Source: RYN-230 sp963718305 (lineage in GTDB: Bacteria; Actinomycetota; Actinomycetes; Streptosporangiales; Streptosporangiaceae). Taken from it: a DNA stretch of 64,000 bases. Positions 43,923 to 53,631 of this stretch are shown here, piece after piece. The position numbers and the translations under genes were made by a program. Every line of letters begins with the position of its first letter. Position 1 is the first letter of the stretch. The stretch is taken from NCBI GenBank assembly GCA_963718305.1, contig CAVQZG010000007.1, positions 372,001 through 436,000 of the forward strand. The letters run 5' to 3'. The notes beneath the pieces are model-generated. The model searched no databases, was not told the DNA's origin, and worked only from the letters and a program-made list of their open reading frames with translations.

Positions 43923-46900
43923 CTAGGGTTCCATTCCGGTTTCGGTCCAGCGTTCGAAGACCGCGATCTGGTCGGCGGGCCACGCCCCGTCGCAGGGCAT
44001 GGTTCCGTCCTGGAGGCGCTGCAAAATGCCGGCGGCGTGGGTGCGGACGTCGTCGGCGGACCACAGGTCGAAGGCGAAGCTCATCGACTGACGGTCCCGG
44101 TCACGGAACAGCGGCTTGATGTGCGCGCCGAAGCTGACCGCCTCACCCGGCGCGGGCAGCGTCCCCGGCGGGGCGGTGTCCTGGCCGGCGTCGTGCTGGG
44201 CGGGGGCGGGCGGGCCGCCCGGGCCCCAGTCCCAGGTCGGTACCAGGCCGGGCCCGCCGCCGGCGGGCTGGCTCGCCACCCGGGAGAGCCACTCCAGGCA
44301 GGAGGCGAGCGCGGAGCGGAACCCGGGGGCGTCGGGCAACCCGGCCTCGTCGGCGGCCCGGCTGGCCAGGGCCACCCAGCGGGCCCGCTGATCCTCGGCG
44401 AGCGGCTGACCGGAGGGCGACAGGAGGGATTGGGGTAGCCCTTCCCCGGCGCCGGACAGGGCCGGACCGCCGAGGGCGGCGGCCAGCCAGGCGGCCAGGG
44501 CCTGCGGCTGGTCCGCCGTCATGTCCGCGAACACCGGGGCGAGCAGCGGGTCGGCCGGGATGTGCTTTTCGTGCAGCAGCCGGGCGGCCCGCGTGAGCGG
44601 GCCCAGCCCGCCCGCGTACTCGAACAGGGTCGGGCTCGGGCGGGGGGCGGGATCGGTGAACCCCACGTACCAGTGCATGCCCGAGCAGAACGGCTTGTTC
44701 CGCGAGTGCCCGCAGCGGCACAGCGCATAGTGCTCAGCCGAGGCGCCGTGGGCATGCCTGACCCGCTTCCCGTCGGCGCCTTCGAGCGGGATCGCGCCGG
44801 TCACCCGGTACGGGCCGTCCGCGGTGATCTCGATCGCGGGTGGCCGCTGACCGTGGCCGTCCACGTCGGCGCGGGCCTCGGCAGGGCCCAGCGCATACGA
44901 CAGGGCCCCGGACGGGCAATCGCGGGCGGCCCTCACGATCTCGTCCATCCGTCCGCCGCTGGGTGCCACGAACGGATCGTTAGCTGATCGGAAAACGGTG
45001 GGCAGCCGGTCGCTGCAGAAGCCGGAGTGCTGGCAGATGCCGCGGTTGTCGAACACCGTCACCTGCTGGCCGGGGTAGGTGTCGCGGCGGTCGGGGACCC
45101 GGGCGGGGTCTTTCGCGTCGCTGAACCCGTTCGCCTGGCAGGTCCCGTCGCAGGCGGGCTTGACCGCGGAGGCGCCGCAGCGGCACAGCGCGAGCTGTGG
45201 TGCCGCCTGGGTGGCGATCCCCAGGTGGCTGCGGACCGTGGGCACGTTCGTGACCAGGTAGGGGCCGTTGCGGGCGGCCTGGATCGAGGCGGGCAGGGCG
45301 GACTGCGCCTGCCGGAGATCGTCGCGCCACGCCGGTTCCTGGCCAGGGGGTGCGACCCGGAGCAGCACGTCCTGCAGGGCCGCGACCGCTTCGGTGAGCT
45401 CTGGGGGGCAGGTGCCGGACTGGCCGAGGCCGGTTCGCAGGCGGGTCGCCGCCAGCACGGCCTCCCGCAGCCGCCCGGCTGCGGCGGCGGCGTCGGGATC
45501 TCCGGCCGCGCGGCGGGCCCCCGGGCCCGGGAGGTTGCGGGCCGCGCTGAGCAGTTCGCCGGCCGCGCGGGTCGCCTCGGCGGGGGTTTGCGGGCCGGCG
45601 GGCATGCCGTCCAGGATCCTGGTCGCTGCGCTGGCCAGGGCGTCGATGTCGGCGGCCAGCAGCCTCGGCCCGGCCGACGCCAGGGCGGCCTGCGGGGTGC
45701 CGGCGCCCAGGTGTGCGGCCAGTGACGCGGCGATCTGGCGGATGGCGTCGAGCACCGGTTCCAGCTGGGCCGCGACGGCCGTGCCGCGTCCGGCGCACAG
45801 TTCGCTGCACAGCCAGGCCGCCGCGTCCAGCCGCTCGGCCAGCAGCGTCCAGGCCGCGTGCTGGTGCGGCATCAGGTAGTCGGATTCGTAGAACAGCTCG
45901 AAGCTGGGCCCGGCCGTGCGCCCCGGGTACGCCGGGCCGGGCGGCAGGGTGGTGATCAGGCTGCCGAGCGGCTTGATCACCTGCACCATCAGCGCCACCG
46001 ATGCGTCCGCGAGGACCTTGAGCTGGGCGTCGGTCTCGGTGGTGTGCGCGAAGAACCGCCCGAACAGCTGGAGCAGGATCTCGTAGTTGACGTTGAACAG
46101 GTCGGTGACCCGCGCGGTCAGCGGGTCGGCGATCACGGGCACCGCGTCGGCCCGGTCGTGCGGGCGGACGTTCGCGGCCATCACCGGCCGGGTGGGCTCG
46201 AATCCGGGGTTGGCCTCCCGCATCTGCTCGTACTCGTCCAGGATCGCGACGAACTGGCCGAAGTGCGCGTCGCGCCAGTGCCCCCGCGGGCCCTCGCCCT
46301 GCTCCACGATTTCCTCGACCGCCGCGCAGGCGCTGTCCAGCCCGGTGACCGGCAGGAGGTTCGGCCAGCCGAACAGCGCCGGGGTGGCCTGCGCGCGGGG
46401 CGGGCCGGTGAACAGCCAGTCCTCGCCGTACTTCTCGGTCAGGTGCCGGAAGCCGGCCTCGATCGAGCGGTACAGGTGCCCGACCGTGGCGAAGTCCTGG
46501 GGCGGTAGGGACGATGTCACGCGGGCTCACGCTCGGCATGGCGGTCTGCATGGCGGCCAGGCCCTCGGCGTCCTGCAGATCCATGCCCTCCGGGCGCTCC
46601 AGGAACATGAAATGCCGCAGAGCCTGGTCACCGAACGGCAGCAGGGCCAGCTGCACCCCGGCGGGGTAGTGCCCGGCCGGGGCGGGCAGGTTCGGCCGGG
46701 ACAGGTGCGGGGCCATGCCGATGGCCGAGAGCAGGTTGTGGACCAGGGCCAGATGCAGCATCTCTCCCGCGGCCACGCTCAGGATCTGCCGCTGCCAGCG
46801 CGTGACGGCGGCCAGCTCGTCCGGGGTCAGCCCCTCGTCCTCGGATTCCTTGAGCGAGAACGCGGCGAACAGGTACTGGCACATGATCCCGTGCTCGAGT

Positions 46901-47055
46901 TCGGCCGCCTCGCACAGCATGTAGATCAGGGCTTCGCGGTGCTCGATGACGAACGGGGCCTCCGGGGCCGCGGTCCCGCCCCGGGTTTCCAGCAGACGGG
47001 CCAGCCGACCCTCGCCACCGGCGGTGGCGGCCTGATTGGCCTGGTCGGTACTCAT
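43923..47055 (-). CDS. Multi-domain iron protein: ferritin-like (VioB type), two CDGSH clusters, Fer4_19-type cluster, globin-like domain; frameshifted
   Basis: About 1,040 residues leftward from ATG 47055. Domains: ferritin-like VioB-type (~40-230: EHREALIYMLCEAAELEHGIMCQYLFAAFSL; AAGEMLHLALVHNLLSAIG); a helical middle; CDGSH 1 (LALCRCGASAVKPACDGTC, ~621); a Fer4_19/YjdI-type divergent 4Fe-4S segment (NRGICQHSGFCSDRLPTVFR, ~671, then ARDCPSGALSY); CDGSH 2 (YALCRCGHSRNKPFCSGMH, ~776); a truncated-globin-like domain (~805-920); and a short tail, FGAHIKPLFRDRDRQSMSFAFDLW. A one-base shift in a C-rich tract near 46505 splits it. It is divergent from a LysR regulator. It binds iron and Fe-S clusters by family; its reaction is unknown. 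Confidence 0.78.
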
Positions 47056-47216
47056 GAGTCCTCCCCGATGTCGTCGTGGCCCGGGCCCCCGCCCGCTCGG
47101 GGGGCCACGGATAGGTCGTGCTGGTCCTTCAGCGGCCTCGCTCCTGGTCCTGCCCGCGAAGCGGGGCGCGGACGCCAGGCCGCCCGATCCGGTCCCGGCC
47201 GGTACGATCGGCCGCG

Positions 47217-48131
47217 ATGGACATTGAGGTCCGCCATCTGCGTTATTTCGTCGCGGTGGCCGAGGAAGGCAGCTTCACGGCCGCCGCCCGGCGCGTGCAC
47301 ATCACCCAGCAGGTGCTGAGCACCCAGATCCAGCAGCTCGAAACGATCCTGGGTGTCCAGCTCCTGGAGCGCAGCAGCCGCGGCGCGTCGGTCACCGCCG
47401 CGGGGGCCAGCTTCCTGGACGGGGCGCGCTCCACCCTGGCCGAACTGGACCGGGCCGCGTCTGCCGCCCGCAACTCGGCCCACGCGATCGGGGGCGTGCT
47501 GCCCGTGGGCCTGAGCGTCGCGGCGGGCGGCGACCTCCCGACGCAGATCCTCGTGGCGTTCCAGCGTGAGGAACCCGGGATCGAGGTCCGGCTCAGCTCC
47601 TTCGAGCTCACCCATCCGGCGGGCGGCCTGCTGGACCGCAGCACCGACGTGGCCTTCGTCCGCCCGCCGATCCGCGCCGACGGCATCATGCTCGCCACCC
47701 TGGCTGAGGAACCCCGGGTGTGGGTGCTGCCTTCTGGCCACCCGCTCGCTGGCCGGGACTGCCTGCTCCTGAGCGATACCGAGGCGCTGCCCTGGATCGC
47801 CGCGGCGGCCGCGACCGACGGCTGCCACCCGACGGCCTGGCGGGACGACTGGCTCCTCAGCCCCCGCCCGAGCGGAGCGCCGCCGGTCATCGGGGCCACC
47901 GCCCGGACCATCGACGAGTGGCGCGAATACGTGGCCGCAGGCCGTGGGGTCAGCCTCTGCCCCGCGTCGGCCGAGACGTTCCACGCGCGGCCGGGCATTA
48001 CCTTCGTCCCGGGCCAGGGCGTGCCCGCCACCCCGCTGTGCCTGGCGTGGCGCGCCGACGACCCCAGTCCCGCCGTGCAGCGTTTCGTCGCGGTCGCGAG
48101 ACAGACGGCCGGAGCCGTCGGTGTGGACTGA
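47217..48131 (+). CDS. LysR-family transcriptional regulator
   Basis: ATG 47217 gives the LysR HTH exactly at its usual place: DIEVRHLRYFVAVAEEGSFTAAARRVHITQQVLSTQIQQLETILGVQLLERSSRG (1-58), then a periplasmic-binding-protein-like effector domain (PVGLSVAAGGDLPTQILVAF; DVAFVRPPIRADGI). It is 304 residues, normal. It is divergent from the multi-domain iron protein across 161 bp and so likely controls it; the effector is unknown. Two Cys residues in the effector domain could make it redox-sensitive, but that is speculation. Confidence 0.87.
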   Translation: MDIEVRHLRYFVAVAEEGSFTAAARRVHITQQVLSTQIQQLETILGVQLLERSSRGASVTAAGASFLDGARSTLAELDRAASAARNSAHAIGGVLPVGLSVAAGGDLPTQILVAFQREEPGIEVRLSSFELTHPAGGLLDRSTDVAFVRPPIRADGIMLATLAEEPRVWVLPSGHPLAGRDCLLLSDTEALPWIAAAAATDGCHPTAWRDDWLLSPRPSGAPPVIGATARTIDEWREYVAAGRGVSLCPASAETFHARPGITFVPGQGVPATPLCLAWRADDPSPAVQRFVAVARQTAGAVGVD

Positions 48132-48415
48132 GGCTTGGCGTTCGCTCACTGACGCCATCCTTGGCGAATGCTGATCCTCAGCGCCAACAGTTAGCGCGGA
48201 TAGCCTGACAGCCAGATCCGGTGATGGCGCTATTTTCCCTGCTCAGGACGTCGGGCGGCCGGGTGAATGAGGCGACCTTGGCTGGTCGCTACGCTGCCGG
48301 CTGAATTCTGTGATGCCATGGAATGGCCAGCTGCCATCCGGAGGCGTAACGCATCGGCGCTGGTGGCGGTCTTCATGGGGGGAGCTAGAGCAGGTCGCGA
48401 GCGGAAGGTGAACCT

Positions 48416-49060
48416 ATGCGACATCTGATCGGGATCCTCCTGGCGGTCGTCATGGCCGGAGTGCTGTTCTTCGCCGGCGCATGGGGATACCTGCGGCTGA
48501 CGGCGCTGACCACCCCGCTGTCCCAGATGCCGGCTGGCGGCGGCTCCCTGCTTTCCGATCACCACATGCTCGCCGGGCTGGCTGCCGTGGCGGGCACCGG
48601 CCTGCTGGCCGGGATCCTGATCGCCGCGCCGCGGATCTCGCCCCTCGCCGCCGGGCTACCCGGGCTGCTGCTGCTCGGCCTGACGGCGCTGTACCTGGTC
48701 AACGTCCGGCACGCGGTGCACCTGATCCCGCTGAAGTCCCACCCGTACGGGGCAGGTTTCGAGGCCATGCTGGTTCACGGGATCCTCGGGGCGGCCGGCC
48801 TGGCGATGATCATCCCGATGTTCGTGCCGTCCAGGTGGCGGGCTCGCCGCAGTCCCGAGCCCGAGGTGATCGGAGATCCCGAGTACATCCCTGGCTTCGG
48901 CGCGACCACCGAACCGCTGGTGCGGGCGGACCCGGCCAGTTACCCAGAACCGGGCGCTCAGGCAGGTCCAGCTGGTCCTCTGCCCGGCGTCCAGCACCAG
49001 GCATTGCCCAGCGGTCTCCCGCGCCGGCTGCCGGGGCTCCCGCGCCGGCTGTCGACCTGA
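48416..49060 (+). CDS. Four-TM membrane protein of unknown function
   Basis: 214 residues with GGAAGG before the ATG. Helices lie at ~3-25 (HLIGILLAVVMAGVLFFAGA), 48-70 (MLAGLAAVAGTGLLAGILIAA), 75-95 (LAAGLPGLLLLGLTALYLV) and 115-138 (AMLVHGILGAAGLAMIIPMFV). The C-terminal ~75 residues are hydrophilic and Pro/Gly-rich. I do not recognise a named family, though such proteins are frequent in actinomycetes. Neighbours are unrelated. It probably forms a single-gene unit. Confidence 0.65.
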   Translation: MRHLIGILLAVVMAGVLFFAGAWGYLRLTALTTPLSQMPAGGGSLLSDHHMLAGLAAVAGTGLLAGILIAAPRISPLAAGLPGLLLLGLTALYLVNVRHAVHLIPLKSHPYGAGFEAMLVHGILGAAGLAMIIPMFVPSRWRARRSPEPEVIGDPEYIPGFGATTEPLVRADPASYPEPGAQAGPAGPLPGVQHQALPSGLPRRLPGLPRRLST

Positions 49061-49121
49061 TCGTCTTCTTCGGGCGTCTGCCGCGGGAATGGGCGCCGGG
49101 CGGGCCAGCCCCGCTTGCGTG

Positions 49122-49991
49122 TCAATCGGGGCTGGAAGCAGGGCTCCCGGCTACGAAGGCCGCGATGCGGTCGAGCATGTCCTCCAGGCCTGTCCCGAAC
49201 TCTCCTTCCCAGCGGTCTTCGGCGAGCCCTGCCGCCAGGCGGTAAACCGTCGGAAAGCGCCGGCGGTCGATTTCGTCCGCTGGGTCGATCAGCTCGCGCG
49301 GGCTGTCAGCGTCCTGGACTGCTTCCCGCTGCTCAGGCGAGCGGGCTGGGCTCAGTCCGCCGGGGACCGGGTTGGCGGCGGCCTGCCCAGCCGTCCCGCG
49401 GCCCTCGTCCGGGCTAGTGTCGGCGCTGGTGAAGGACCCGTCGCCGGGTTTGGGGTCCTGCAGCGCCATGGCGCTGGTTTCCAGCAGCAGGTAGCCCAGC
49501 AGGAAACTGTTGAACGTGCGGTAGGTGAACAGCACCTGCTCGTCGGTGAACCCCTCGCCGGCCAGGCCGCTCAGCATCGACTCGACCCAGCGCAGCGACC
49601 GGAGCGGCGGATTAACCCAGGGAGCCTCCGGCGGGCGGGTGGCAACCAGCGGGAACGCATGCGGGTGCGCCCGGGCGTAGCGGCGTACCCCATGCGCCAT
49701 CCCGGTCAGGTACGGGCGCCAGCCTTCTGCCGGGCGCAGTTGGACCTCTGGATCGTCTCCGAGCTCGTTCACGATACGTTCCACGACCGCGTCAAGCAGT
49801 TCGTCGCGGTCCGCCACGTACCGGTACAGCGACATCGAGCGGACTCCCAGCCGGGACGCCACCGCGCGCATGGTCGCGGCCCCGATGCCCTGCTCGTCCA
49901 CCAGTTCCAGCGTGGCCGTGACGATCCGGTCCAGCGACAGACCCCGGCCGGGCCGGCTCCGACGGCCGGGCCTGGTCTGCGCTTTTGTCAC
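49122..49991 (-). CDS. TetR-family regulator (TetR_C tetracyclin-repressor type) with low-complexity insert
   Basis: 289 residues. LSLDRIVTATLELVDEQGIGAATMRAVASRLGVRSMSLYRYVADRDELLDAVVE (~18-72) is the HTH. The C-terminal domain matches the TetR_C_1 class: RPYLTGMAHGVRRYARAHPHAFPLVATRP, YRTFNSFLLGYLLLE. Residues ~180-240 are a hydrophilic insert (PGDGSFTSADTSPDEGRG, and so on) between the usual final helices, which explains the length above ~230. A likely target is not evident; the divergent region toward 50.2 kb is empty apart from the YihY gene end. Confidence 0.85.
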   Translation of the reverse strand: MTKAQTRPGRRSRPGRGLSLDRIVTATLELVDEQGIGAATMRAVASRLGVRSMSLYRYVADRDELLDAVVERIVNELGDDPEVQLRPAEGWRPYLTGMAHGVRRYARAHPHAFPLVATRPPEAPWVNPPLRSLRWVESMLSGLAGEGFTDEQVLFTYRTFNSFLLGYLLLETSAMALQDPKPGDGSFTSADTSPDEGRGTAGQAAANPVPGGLSPARSPEQREAVQDADSPRELIDPADEIDRRRFPTVYRLAAGLAEDRWEGEFGTGLEDMLDRIAAFVAGSPASSPD

Positions 49992-50277
49992 CGAAACCTC
50001 ACCTCAAGACGACGGCTGTGCTCAGCGGCCAGCGCGATCGGGACCATCTGCCGGCTGCTCGCCTGCTGATCATCTTAAGGTCTGCGGGCTTTATAAATCG
50101 GCCCGTGTCTGTAGCGCGCCTGGCTGGCCCGCACGGCGACCACAGGCGCATATGGCCAACGAGGAATCCCGCAATTGCCGCGTTTTGCGCAGAATGCAGC
50201 AGCTGCACGGGTAAGGCCGGGCGTCGAACTGGCCACAGCCGTGCTGGTGCTGCGCGGCGTCCGGACTGGCCGCCTGC

Positions 50278-51291
50278 CTACCGCGCCGCCTGCCTACCGC
50301 GCCGCCGGGCCTGGCGGCTGCCTTTCTCCTTCTTTCGCAGCTTCCGGTCGTCACGCAGTTCTGAAAAGGGCTCCTCCTCAATTGGATGCCCGCCCGCAAC
50401 GGCGCGGCCGCGTTCGAGTTCGGCGTTGAATTCGGCGCCGAACAGGATGGCCACGTTGGAGATCCACATCCAGATCAGGAAGACGATGACGCCGGCGAGG
50501 CTGCCGTAGATCTTGTTGTAGTGGCTGAAGTTGGCGACGTAGAGGGCAAACAATGCGGAGGCGATGAGCCACAGGATGACAGCGATGAAGCCACCCGGGC
50601 TGACCCACTGGAAGCCGTGTTTGGCGTTCGGGCTCGCCCAGAACAAGATGGCCAGGATCAGCCCGATGATGACCAGCAGGACCGGCCACTTGGCGATGTC
50701 CCACACCGTGACAGCTACCGAGCCGACGCCCAGCGCGTTCCCGACCTTCTGCGCCAGTCCTCCAGTTACCACCACTATGACGGCCGCCGCCACCAGCAAG
50801 ACCATCGTGACGATGGTGACACCCAGCCGGATCGGGGCCGTCTTCCAGATGGGACGGCCCTCGGGAACGTCATAGATGGCGTTGGAAGCACGCATGAAGG
50901 CCGCGACATAGTTCGACGCCGACCACAGGGCGAGCGCGAGCGCCACGATACCGACGATCCCGGAGGCGGCGTGGTTCGCCTGCAGGCGCATGACATTGTC
51001 GCTGATGATGGTGCGAACAGAGGCAGGCGCTACCTTGCCGACGTTGGTGATGAGCGACTGGGTGACGGAGTGGCCGACCAGGCCGAGCAGGGAGACCAGG
51101 ACGAGCAGGCCCGGGAAGATCGACTGGATGCCGAAATAGGTCAGCGCCGCCGCCCGGTCTTGCAGGTCATCGTCCTTGTACTCCCGCAGCGTTCGCTTGG
51201 CCGCGTCACGCCATGAGCCGCCGCTCAGGTCCGTCGGGTCATTTGGTGCATCCTCGCGGGCCCCGCTGCCCGCACTTCGTGATCTGGCCAT
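50278..51291 (-). CDS. YihY/BrkB-family inner-membrane protein
   Basis: 337 residues. An acidic/polar N-terminus leads to the YihY signature DDLQDRAAALTYFGIQSIFPGLLVLVSLLGLVG (~41-73), then LALALWSASNYVAAFMRASNAIYDVPEGRP (~116-145), four to five more TM helices and KIYGSLAGVIVFLIWMWISNVAILFGAEFNAEL (~265-297). The tail is strongly basic. YihY/BrkB proteins are polytopic, with no agreed substrate. It sits 141 nt downstream of a leftward three-gene unit encoding DUF3618, phage-holin-superfamily and coiled-coil proteins; this association recurs in actinomycetes and suggests an envelope-stress module. Confidence 0.88.
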   Translation of the reverse strand: MARSRSAGSGAREDAPNDPTDLSGGSWRDAAKRTLREYKDDDLQDRAAALTYFGIQSIFPGLLVLVSLLGLVGHSVTQSLITNVGKVAPASVRTIISDNVMRLQANHAASGIVGIVALALALWSASNYVAAFMRASNAIYDVPEGRPIWKTAPIRLGVTIVTMVLLVAAAVIVVVTGGLAQKVGNALGVGSVAVTVWDIAKWPVLLVIIGLILAILFWASPNAKHGFQWVSPGGFIAVILWLIASALFALYVANFSHYNKIYGSLAGVIVFLIWMWISNVAILFGAEFNAELERGRAVAGGHPIEEEPFSELRDDRKLRKKEKGSRQARRRGRQAAR

Positions 51292-51432
51292 CGGCGATGG
51301 CCCTCCTAACTAATCGTCGCGCGGCCGGTTCCAGATGCGCCGCCGCATGGCCGGGATTTCGGGTCACGCCGCTGGCCGGGCACCCAGGCCCGTGACCGGC
51401 CAGCTTGCGGCCAGGCGACGCGGCAGCCGGTG

Positions 51433-52038
51433 TTACTGGTGGCTTCCGGTCACGGTGCCGCGGGCTGCCTGGGCCTGGTCCTGGACGTCGTGCACCGAGC
51501 TGGCGGTCTCGTCCTTGACGGCCGCTGCTGCCTCGGTCGCCGCGGCCTTGACCGACTCGGCTGCCTGCTGTGCTGAGTCCTGGAGGTTGGCTGCGGCATC
51601 TTTGGCTGCGCTGGTCACGGCCGGCGCGGCGGCCTCTTTGACCTTCGCCGCCGCACGCTCCTCGGCCGGGCTGGCCGGCAGAAGCGAGCCCGCGAGCCAG
51701 CCGACCCCGACTGCGATCAGGCCGACCGCCAGCGGGTTACCCGCCGCCTGGCGGCGTAGCTGGCCCGGGGCCGCTGACACCTTGTCCTGGGCGGCTGACA
51801 TTTTCTCCCGGACCGCCGGCAGCTGTTCCCCCGCGGCGGAGCGGGTGCTGGAGACGGGCTCTGACGCGGTGCCCATGACCTTGTCCTTAACTCCCCGGAC
51901 CACAGAACGGGCGCTGGCCGCCTTGCGCTTCGCCGCCTGCGCCGGGTTGACCGTGTCGGCCAGGGTGTTGACGTCCTCGCTCAGGTTGGTACGGGTTTCC
52001 TCAATCTGCTCACGGATCTGGTCTGGATCGCTGGTCAT
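51433..52038 (-). CDS. DUF3618 protein
   Basis: ATG 52038 lies within the 3' end of the holin gene (4-nt ATGA overlap). The start TSDPDQIREQIEETRTNLSEDVNTLADTVNPAQAAKRK is the DUF3618 signature (1-40). A long Ala/Lys-rich amphipathic region follows, with one hydrophobic helix at ~105-122 (NPLAVGLIAVGVGWLAGSLLP) and an apolipoprotein-like helical tail. It probably coats or bends the inner face of the membrane together with its cluster partners. Function is not established. Confidence 0.85.
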   Translation of the reverse strand: MTSDPDQIREQIEETRTNLSEDVNTLADTVNPAQAAKRKAASARSVVRGVKDKVMGTASEPVSSTRSAAGEQLPAVREKMSAAQDKVSAAPGQLRRQAAGNPLAVGLIAVGVGWLAGSLLPASPAEERAAAKVKEAAAPAVTSAAKDAAANLQDSAQQAAESVKAAATEAAAAVKDETASSVHDVQDQAQAARGTVTGSHQ

Positions 52039-52454
52039 GACGTGCCCTCGTTTCCTCGTATTGCGTTGGGGATCTCCTTGACGGTCTCCGCGGTCTGCGG
52101 CACACCCGAGACGGCGGTGATCTCGCGGCGCCCAGTCAGCCCGAGGACCGCGGCGACGATCAGCCAGATGGCCGCGACGATCAGCGCTGCCCAGCCACGG
52201 CCAGTGGCGTCGCCGATGCCCCACCACACGGCGACCGACGCGAACAGCAGGACCATGTGGCCGCTGATCCCAGCCCCCGCCAGCAGTCCCGCGCCCTTTC
52301 CGGCCCGGCTGGCTGACTCGCGGAGCTCGGCCTTGGCCAGCTCCACCTCCTGGCGCAGGAGCGTGCTGAGATCCTGCGCAACCTCTGAGAAGAGCTCGCC
52401 GACAGACGCCCGCGAGTCAGATGGCGTCACAGTCGGCTCGAGCGGGCGGCTCAC
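52035..52454 (-). CDS. Actinobacterial holin-superfamily III (PF07332-type) membrane protein
   Basis: 139 residues with ASVGELFSEVAQDLSTLLRQEVELAKAELRESA (~16-48), the hallmark of the phage-holin family in actinobacteria, followed by two TM helices (GAGISGHMVLLFASVAVWWG and GWAALIVAAIWLIVAAVLGL). Despite the name, these chromosomal proteins are not tied to a prophage here: no lysin or tail genes are nearby. It overlaps its neighbours on both sides by 4 nt, so translation is coupled through the three genes. Confidence 0.85.
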   Translation of the reverse strand: MSRPLEPTVTPSDSRASVGELFSEVAQDLSTLLRQEVELAKAELRESASRAGKGAGLLAGAGISGHMVLLFASVAVWWGIGDATGRGWAALIVAAIWLIVAAVLGLTGRREITAVSGVPQTAETVKEIPNAIRGNEGTS

Positions 52455-53119
52455 AGCGTGTCCCTATAGGGGTCGTCAGTGACCACTGCTGGAACGCCCT
52501 CGCCGTACGACGGATAGCCAGCCACGTCAGCCTGCTGGACGGGCTGCTGGCCAAGCCCCGGCGCGGTCGCAGGTGCTGCCGTTTCCGAGGACTCGCCGGA
52601 AGTCGCGTCTTTCAGCCCCCGGGTGAGGCGCCCGGCCACCAGGCCCGCTCCTGCCGCAAGCACCAGGAACACTGCCGGCCTGCGGCGTGCGAAGGACTGC
52701 ACCTCATTCACCACCTGCCCGGGTTCGCGCTTCTCCAGCCAGCGCCCGGCATCACGGACCCGTGATGCTGCCTGCTGGGCCAGGTCGACCGCCACGCCCT
52801 GGTTGGAGTTCTCGGCCATAGAGCGGAGTTCGTCGCTGAGCGAAAGCAGCTTCTTCGCTATCCGCTGCTGCCCCTCGGCCGCTTGGTCATGCAACTGGCC
52901 TTGAGCCTGCTCGAGCAGGTTCCTGCCCTGACGTCCGGCCTCTGCCGCGACACCCGAGGCCTGCTCCCGGGCAACGTCGCCCACATGCTTTCCTGCCTGA
53001 ACACTGCTGTTAGCCAGGCCAGATGCCTGATCCTTGGCCAGCTGAGCCGTGTCCTGCTCCGTCTCCGGCCATTCGCCGGCTGGCGGCGGTGTGGTTCCGG
53101 TCAGGTAGTTCTCGGTCAT
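52451..53119 (-). CDS. Coiled-coil/amphipathic membrane-associated protein of the DUF3618-holin cluster
   Basis: The ATG at 53119 is preferred: GAGGAG lies 9 nt upstream, whereas for the ATG at 53128 it is immediately adjacent. The ~222 residues start TENYLTGTTPPPAGEWPETEQDTAQLAKDQA, then long Ala/Gln-rich helices (AGRQGRNLLEQAQGQLHDQAAEG; LLSLSDELRSMAENSNQG), one hydrophobic segment (AVFLVLAAGAGLVAGRLTRG, ~155-175) and a flexible tail. Similar proteins are listed as nutrient-deprivation or stress related. It is first in the leftward unit with the holin-like and DUF3618 genes. A strong hairpin lies upstream at 53271. Confidence 0.75.
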   Translation of the reverse strand: MTENYLTGTTPPPAGEWPETEQDTAQLAKDQASGLANSSVQAGKHVGDVAREQASGVAAEAGRQGRNLLEQAQGQLHDQAAEGQQRIAKKLLSLSDELRSMAENSNQGVAVDLAQQAASRVRDAGRWLEKREPGQVVNEVQSFARRRPAVFLVLAAGAGLVAGRLTRGLKDATSGESSETAAPATAPGLGQQPVQQADVAGYPSYGEGVPAVVTDDPYRDTL

Positions 53120-53270
53120 CCGGGCCATCTCCTCGGGTTGAGTGAATTTCGGGCCACCGCCACGAGCTGGGCCGCGGCCGCGGGCCGGGCAGTGCTGCTC
53201 ACTGCAGGGCACTAGGACCTAGCGCTGCTTGTCGCGCATCAGGCGGGTGGCCTTACCGCGCCTGAGGATG

Positions 53271-53303
53271 CACGGGCCACCGGCTGCGAGCCGGTGGCCC
53301 GTG
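53271..53303. terminator. Strong hairpin in a divergent intergenic region
   Basis: Perfect 15-bp stem (53271-53285 with 53289-53303) with a 3-nt loop, lying upstream of two divergent genes, where no annotated gene should end. It could terminate an unseen short transcript or form a leader structure. Confidence 0.55.
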
Positions 53304-53395
53304 CTTGCCCCCCTTGTGCCGGCCTGCTTCCACTACCCCCGCCCCGGCGGCTTACACACTAAGCTTAGGACAGAAACTTACGCTGGAAGCTTACG

Positions 53396-53430
53396 GCGTC
53401 CGCTCAGGGGTGATCGCGTCCGCTCAGGGG
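53396..53430 (+). repeat. 15-bp direct repeats in the 53.1-53.6 kb gap
   Basis: gcgtccgctcagggg occurs at 53396-53410 and 53416-53430, with a 20-bp period. Two aagctta elements lie just before it. The roughly 510-bp gap between the genes starting at 53119 and 53632 contains no convincing gene, only this repeat and the 53271 hairpin. Confidence 0.55.
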
Positions 53431-53631
53431 CGCGGCGCCAGCCCCGGCTGGTTCAATCCCCTCGCCTCCCTGGCCGAGGCTGGCCCGCTACTTCCCCGAC
53501 GCAGATGGATGCTTCCGCCCTCCAAGCCAGCGATCTTGGTGCGCGGACCTTCGCCGTAGGTGTGGAGGTAGTTGTTACGTTGCCCTATATGGACGGCGGC
53601 AGGACGGCTGCTGTGTCGATGGGGGGCTGCG

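Noticed and set aside
52035..52454. Holin-superfamily gene as evidence of a prophage
   Set aside because: The family is chromosomally common in actinobacteria beside DUF3618 and YihY; no lysin, capsid, tail or integrase gene is in the window.
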